A stretch of 64,000 nt of DNA, from positions 29,254,826-29,318,825 of the forward strand of contig CM041115.1 in assembly GCA_023079485.1 (NCBI GenBank). The letters run 5' to 3'. The translations under genes and the position numbers were made by a program. The notes below the pieces were generated by a model. That model was not told the DNA's origin. It worked only from the letters and a program-made list of their open reading frames with translations, and ran no database searches. Positions 58,661 through 64,000 of this stretch are shown piece after piece. Each line of letters starts with the position of its first letter. The first letter of the stretch is position 1. Origin of the DNA: Archilochus colubris (taxonomy: Eukaryota > Chordata > Aves > Apodiformes > Trochilidae).

Positions 58661-60804
58661 GGAATATGAAACCAAGTAATCCTAGAATTCTTCATTTAAG
58701 CTAAAGATGAACTTTCAGGCATGGGTGAAAAAGTAAAACAACTGAAAACAGATAGTCATCAGCTGAGCTGTGAGTGCAAAGTACACTACAAATCTGGGGT
58801 GTGCAGAATAGTGATTTCAATCTCAGTGTGGATAATAAAATCTTTATGTAGTTGATAGCTATTTCAAGAAGAAAAACAGTTTAGACCACTAACTACAGTC
58901 CAAATATTTAAATCCTGTTTTATGTTAAAAAGAAATTCTAGTGTCATTTTATGCAACTGTTCTCCATTGCAAATATAGTTTTACAGTACACAGCTGAGCC
59001 ACTGTAGCATCAGTATGAATTTAGATCTTGGAATAAAAAAAAAAAAAAGTTTAATTTTCATACCTAAATATGAATTAATTTGTAATCAAATAAGCAGTCA
59101 CTTAAAGTACTGATTAAAATCTCTGCATCCAAATTTATTTGTGTAGTTGGAAATATATTTTGCATGGAAACCATAGCAGATACACTCACTAATTTCTTGT
59201 TTCCTTATGATTTGCACTATAATTCCTTGACATATCAAGATAGACATACACATGCCCCTCTCAGAAACTCTTCGCTCTTGGTATTGTTTGAACTCAGTAT
59301 TTTGCTAAAGCACAAAAAGCACGTGTTTTAATATTAAAACTACTTTGTGTAGCTTGAAATTTTTCAAATGAGATTGCCAGCAGATCTGTCTTTCAAATGT
59401 CTAATGGTACACATCATAATGAACAATCATTTATTCTAAGTATTGCTTTTCTGATTTTCACTGAATTAAATTTTGGCTGTTACATAGATAAGAAAGGATT
59501 TGTGTAAAAGCTTGTAATTTTGCAGCATCTAAATACATTTGAACAAGTTTTAAAATAACTGGAGAAATAATCACCTTGTAAATAGAGCAAAACAAAGGTT
59601 CAAGCTGCAAAGCAAGCAAGAAGCTAAATCAATACAGCTGTTGCTGGTTTGCTGTTTCTGAAGATCCCTTCTCTGTCTTGGTTATAGTTCCAGATGTATT
59701 CCATGGTTAGGTTGCGCTAAACGCTCTAATTTTATCTTTTTGTCCAACTAATTTTAACCTTAGTAGAATCATCAGATTTTCAGGGAGAGAGTTCCATAGT
59801 GTAAACTTTCTGTAGATGTCCACAGGTATCCTTTATCCTTTATTTTGGGGCTTAGGTTGTCCTTAAGTTTATTTTGCTTAAGCTAATATATATTTAAAAA
59901 TTTAATATACATTCATACAGTAAAGACTTATAGAAACATTAAGGAAGGGAATTTTCTTAACAACCTGAAACAATGGGAGGTGCTGTAGATACTTTACAAT
60001 ATATATAATTTGGAAATGATAAATATTGTAAGACTTATTATTGACTATTATTTCAAATAAAACTGTTCAAAACACCAAGTCTGAAGGTGGGCTGCTGTCC
60101 TTATTTCAGTGTCAATTGCACAGGTAGATGCCTGACAGGTTTCTGATCAAGGAAGCTCAAAGGTGGTTGCATTTTTTTCCTTTATTTACACAAAGAAATG
60201 TGCACCTCATCAGTTAAGATCATCTGCTTGAAAACATAACCTGCCAGATCTGAAGACAAAATGATGGAAAATGTGCTAATATATATGCATGATCATGCAA
60301 TGTGCTTAAACTAATCAGTCATAACTGAATATGAAATACAACATGAAGTAGCCTGGGCTTTTTCACAGTATACCTTAAATTATAATATTGTGAATAAAAG
60401 AGTTTATGTAAAGAAAGATTTCATTAAAATAATTGTGGTTGAAATCACTGCAGTATTGCAAAAAAACATATTCACTGGAAAGATGTTTATGACATTAGTT
60501 GAACAAGAAACATCTTTCTACTATGTGTTTCTAATCAAAGGAATGATTACTTGTATAAATACCATGGATTTCTAGGTGAATTTTGCATTAAATGTAACTC
60601 TACTCACAACAAATAAGATGATATTCTGGATAAATACTTAATTCTTTACAGTATCCTTCTGGGCTACCAAAGACAGGAGGAAAGTAGGCAACACTAACTT
60701 ATATTCCAAGATTACATAGGATCTTCTAATTGCATTTTTGTTTCTGAAAAAAAAAGTGAATCAAGTGAATGTTTGCACATCTACATCAACATCATATATA
60801 CATA
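57849..60804. other. unique noncoding DNA
   Basis: AT-rich, with A-runs at 58637-58657 and about 59034-59048. No repeat family or other exon recognised. Confidence 0.5.
58637..58657. repeat. (A)21 tract
   Basis: Uninterrupted A-run in unique DNA, with no transposon body recognised beside it. Confidence 0.9.
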
Positions 60805-60892
60805 TAGAATCATAGAATCATAGAATTGACTGGGTTGGAAGGGACCTCAGAGATCATCAAGTCCAACCCTTGATCCACTACTGCTGCAGTTA

Positions 60893-61432
60893 CTAGACTA
60901 TGGCACTGAGTGCCACATCCAGTCTCTTTTTAAGTATCTCCGGGGATGGAGAATCCACTACTTCCCGGGGCAGCCCATTCCAATGCCTGATCACCCTCTC
61001 AGTAAAGAAATTCTTTCTAATATCCAAGCTAAACCTCCCCCGGCACAACTTAAGACCATGCCCTCTTGTCTTGCTGAGAGTTGCCTGGGAAAAGAGGCCA
61101 ACCCCCACCTGGCTACAACCTCCTTTCAGGTAGTTGTAGAGAGTGATGAGGTCTCCTCTGAGCTTCCTCTTCTCCAGGCTGAACAGCCCCAGCTCCCTCA
61201 GCCTCTCCTCATAGGATCTTTGCTTGAGTCCCTTCACCAGTCTGGTTGCCCTCCTTTGGACCTGCTCCAGGACCTTGATATCCTTCCTAAACTGAGAGGA
61301 GGCCCAGAACTGGACACAGTACTCGAGGTGTGGCCTCGCCAGCGCTGAGTACAGGGGCAGAATCACTTCCTTGGACCTGCTGGCCACGCTGCTCCTGATA
61401 CAGGCCAGGATGCCGTTGGCCTTCTTGGCCAC
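60893..61432 (-). pseudogene. CR1 ORF2 C-terminus, 179 codons
   Basis: It begins in [20 protein letters not shown] and continues [68 protein letters not shown] and the normal end near LDVALSAIV. No stop interrupts it. It should continue the frame at 61456-61851, but a frameshift between about 61433 and 61500 separates them. This is the longest clean CR1 frame in the window. Confidence 0.9.
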
Positions 61433-61455
61433 CTGGGCACACTGCTGGCTCGTGT

Positions 61456-61851
61456 TCAGCTTCCTGTCAATCCAAATTCCAAGGTCCCTCTCTGTCTGGC
61501 TGCTCTACAACCACTCTGTCCCCAGCCTGTAGCACTGGGGTTGTTGTGGCCAAAGTGCAGGACCCGGCACTTGGCCTTGTTGAACCTCATCCTTTTGGAA
61601 TCCGCCCAACTCTCCAGTCTGTCCAGGTCCCTCTGCAGAGCCCTCCTGCCTTTCAGCTGATCCACACTTTTCTCCAGCTTAGTGTCATCTGCAAATTTGC
61701 TGATGATGGACTCAATCCCCTCATCTAAATCATCAATAAAGATATTGAACAGAACTGGGCCCAACACAGATCCCTGGGGGACACCACTAGTGACTGGGCT
61801 CCAACTGGATGCAGCACTGTTCAGCACCACTCTCTGGGCCCAGCCTTTCAT
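61456..61851 (-). pseudogene. CR1 ORF2 reverse-transcriptase palm, FADD box intact
   Basis: 131 codons: [20 protein letters not shown] (residues 22-41), then [10 protein letters not shown] with the catalytic FADD box at residues 53-56 unchanged, then [20 protein letters not shown] and [14 protein letters not shown]. Motif A lies upstream of the truncation and is absent. The tail of the frame ([13 protein letters not shown]) is already out of register with the next frame. Confidence 0.9.
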
Positions 61852-61885
61852 CTAGTTCCAAACCCAGTGCAGGGTGCCCCAGTGG

Positions 61886-62082
61886 ATATCTACTGCCCTG
61901 TGTATTTTGACTGTCTCTAGATCTTATCCATGTGAAACGTTCTTAACTTTATTGCATTAGCTTCATGAGCTAATGCCTTGGACAGAGCTGCGGTGGGAAC
62001 AGGGGTAGGGAGTTGTCTCCATGTAGCGCTCCCTCTATTTCTTCAGGCAAGTAAAAACTGCCTCCTTCTTGCCTATGCTCAA
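61886..62082. other. unassigned segment with hairpin beside a polyadenylation signal
   Basis: At 61955-61975 an 8-bp perfect stem (CATTAGCT / AGCTAATG) encloses a 5-base loop. On the minus strand it is followed at once by GCAATAAAGTTAAG. This arrangement is like the R region of an LTR, so the segment may be an LTR fragment, but I find no ends. Confidence 0.35.
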
Positions 62083-62584
62083 ATATAGAATATTCCGTTA
62101 CTGAGTATGGAGGCGGGCTTGCAGAGACTCATTATGAGTTAGCAACAAAGCTCAATTTTATTAAGCAAAGTGTTACATTTATATGGTCTTGGAGTCTTCG
62201 TGGCTCATGTTGATTGGTTGAGTGTTGCTGTCCACACACCTGTTGTCGTGTTGTGATAGGATACTGCTTATCGTCCTTGTCCTGCTTTGTTGACTGCAGG
62301 CATCCTGTTTACAACTTTTTATCTGCCATAACTTTCTTCTTCTCAGGGGCTCAGAACTGGTTAAATACAACTGTTTATGTGCTGTCTATGCGCTGCTTTC
62401 TTATCCTGTTATTCTTCTTTTCAACTGCCAACTCCCTTATCTTTTGCACATAGCTGATCTTTTAAAAACCTTGCAGCTGGGCCTCAAGGCCCTTAGCTCA
62501 CCTCTGGCTAAAGCTAAATAGTCAGGATTGTTCACATGTCCGTTTTTTTCCAAAAACTCCCAACAACGGGGGACCTTGGTGACA
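62083..62584 (-). mobile_element. probable LTR, minus strand, edges uncertain
   Basis: The minus strand has CCATATAAATG (TATA-like; complement at 62177-62187), then AATAAAATTGAG about 15 bases later (complement near 62152-62162), then a short U5-like part. The right end is probably near CCTTGGTGACA (62584), which would make the LTR start TGTCACCAAGG. The left end is unclear: TGAGTATGGAGG (62102) and TGCTCAAATATAG (62076) are both possible. No target duplication found. Confidence 0.5.
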
Positions 62585-62892
62585 GGTGAAGACAGCCATC
62601 TTTTGTACATGTTTGACTCTAAAGGTTACATTCAGGGCAGCTGCATCAGCCTTGGAGGTATGGGGCTGAAAGACCCACAAACCAACAGACCTAATTTACT
62701 GCTCATTAAGTTTTTTGCTTGCTGTGGTATCCATAAAGGTGTAAAAGAGGCCAAGCACAGCGCCTGATTCCCACTGCTTTTTCCTCTTCTTTCTCTCACA
62801 TTTTCACACCACCAGAGGACTATGGCCAGAAAAGAACAGGAAGACAAGTAGACCAACAGCACAGGATCATTGGGTGGTGATATCTTTTCTCT
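62585..62892. other. unassigned noncoding DNA
   Basis: More balanced in composition than most unique DNA here. Nothing recognised. Confidence 0.4.
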
Positions 62893-63318
62893 CCCCCTCT
62901 ACTCTGCTCTTGTGAAACCTGACCTGAAGTACTCTGCCCAGTTCTGGTGTCTGCAGCATAAGGATAATAAAACTCCTTGAACATGTCTGGAGCACCTCCC
63001 TTATGAAAACAGGCTAAAGAAGTTGGGGTTGTTCAGAGGAAACTCTGAAGTGACATTATAGAAACCTTCCAATATCTGAAGGGGGCCTACGGGAAAGATG
63101 GGGTAGGGCTTTTTACAAGAGTGCGTACTGAGAGGACAGGGGGAAATGGTTTCAAACTTGCAGAGGAGAGATTAAGGTTAGATATTAGGAAGAAGTTCTT
63201 TCCTGTGAGGGTGGCGAGATGCTAGAACATGTTGCCCAAGGAAATTGTGGCTGCCCCTTCCTGGAAGTTAAGGCCAGGTTGGGTGGGTTCTTGAGCAATC
63301 TGATCTAATAGCACAAAT
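62893..63318 (+). mobile_element. CR1 3'-region fragment without tail, plus strand
   Basis: The first part encodes the ORF2 C-terminus (LYSALVKPDLKYSAQFW, then LEHLPYENRLKKLGLF). The 3' UTR follows (CAATATCTGAAGGGGGCCTA, AGATATTAGGAAGAAGTTC). It stops at GAGCAATCTGATCTAATAG, about 80 bases short of the usual end, so the ATTCTATG tail is missing. Confidence 0.9.
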
Positions 63319-64000
63319 CATTGTGGAAGAGATATAACCTCCTGAACTCTTTCAATAGGATAAACTACCATCTTAAAGTATTTTATTCCATTAATCCTGA
63401 AGGGCATTCTTATATAAGACTTCTATTTTTTCATGCGTTTGTTTGGGTTTTTTGAGGTTTCCATACTAGATTATGCAAATAAAATATAAAGAGGAAAAAA
63501 ATAACAATTAGTACAGGAGGAATTGTTAGAATTCTCAACCACTCATTTTGCTTTCTTTATTGTTTCAATAAGGTAGCTTTTACTTGTGCAAATACTTAGT
63601 ATTTCTTGCCTTCTAGTCTCCTTCTATGTAAGTCACTCATTTTTGTCTAGCGATGAAAAACTGGATAAAGTGTTCTCACTAACTCCCTCTTTCTCTCTGT
63701 TTCTCCCTTTCTTTTCCTCTTCTTTTCTATTTTACTCTGGGTTCACACAGGTAAAAACCACCAAAGTAAGTTTAAAAAACTAGCACCATGGTAAGTTTTT
63801 GCCAATCCATTCATTCAATGTTAGCAGTTAATCTAGAGGAAACTTTTAAGTTCTGCATAAATTGTTGTTGTTCTGAGATTGTTGTTGATTTGCACTTCTT
63901 CTGACAGAGTTTTCTCTGATTTGAGGTCAGGGTTTTGAGTAAAGTGTTATTTGTTGAAACCTCCTGAAAGTGTTTGTGGTCCCTCCTCATCCTGTGTAGA
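63319..64000. other. unique noncoding DNA
   Basis: AT-rich; nothing recognised. The pyrimidine-rich stretch before GGTTCACACAG (about 63690-63750) resembles a splice acceptor, but no plausible exon follows. Confidence 0.5.

Larger units (their letters stand above)
60805..61885 (-). mobile_element. best-preserved CR1 LINE, minus strand
   Basis: The tail TAGAATCATAGAATCATAG at 60805 is nearly perfect. The copy spans about 1.08 kb: 3' UTR, ORF2 C-terminus and RT palm, in just two long frames. It is truncated near GCACCCTGCACTGGG. A close relative of the 29638 copy and of the nested element at 19365. Confidence 0.95.

Noticed and set aside
1..64000. CRISPR arrays, operons, phage or plasmid features, tRNA or rRNA genes
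   Set aside because: None seen. Low coding density, LINE and LTR content and splice-like signals all point to vertebrate nuclear DNA.

Overview
The window looks like avian nuclear DNA, from either a gene desert or the inside of a very long intron. The evidence is the repeat content. There are many 5'-truncated CR1 (chicken repeat 1) LINE copies, whose 3' ends carry the bird-type ATTCTATGATTCTATG tail (or its complement AGAATCATAGAATC). There are also endogenous-retrovirus LTRs, two of which belong to a family I recognise as a common bird ERVL-type LTR. The rest is AT-rich, intron-like sequence with mono- and dinucleotide tracts. I see no complete host gene, no structural RNA gene and nothing prokaryotic. 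The order or species cannot be read from this sequence.

Layout. 1-4.4 kb: unique AT-rich DNA with a decayed tetranucleotide tract and a (TA)n. 4.39-5.72 kb: minus-strand CR1, then an A/C-rich tract. 6-13.3 kb: mostly unique, with one possible small exon (7151-7203) and a short CR1. 13.26-14.16 kb: minus CR1. 15.4-16.1 kb: a 203-codon minus-strand frame that looks like a decayed retroviral gag fragment. 18.2-21.7 kb: a stack of elements, made of an ERVL-type LTR with the start of its internal leader, a plus CR1 piece, and a long minus CR1 that was itself hit by a younger plus CR1. 26.06-28.76 kb: a 2.7-kb plus CR1 running from the endonuclease region to the 3' end, facing a minus CR1 at 29.64-30.19 kb. 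30-39 kb: unique DNA with one unassigned GC-richer block near 35 kb. 39.9-40.6 kb: CR1 tail and a minus LTR. 43.8-47.9 kb: three CR1 copies, one with a nested CR1. 49.8-52.2 kb: plus CR1 split by a solo LTR. 54.2-54.8 kb: a composite of CR1 pieces. 55.02-55.44 kb: a well-bounded minus solo LTR. 56.6-57.4 kb: ERVL-type LTR. 57.77-57.85 kb: a second, better possible exon. 60.8-61.9 kb: the best preserved CR1. 62.1-62.6 kb: minus LTR. 62.9-63.3 kb: plus CR1.

No genes here work together as a system. The CR1 frames are fragments of the ORF2 endonuclease/reverse transcriptase and all are broken. The most useful signals are the nested insertions, which give relative ages; the LTRs with matching flanks; a perfect 38-bp palindrome at 25659-25696 whose 12-bp core recurs at 2398-2409; a tail-to-tail CR1 pair that could fold as double-stranded RNA; and two possible exons in compatible phase on the plus strand. 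I found no convincing undescribed system. Family assignments come from reading and memory, without a database search, and most element edges are good to about 5-30 bases.
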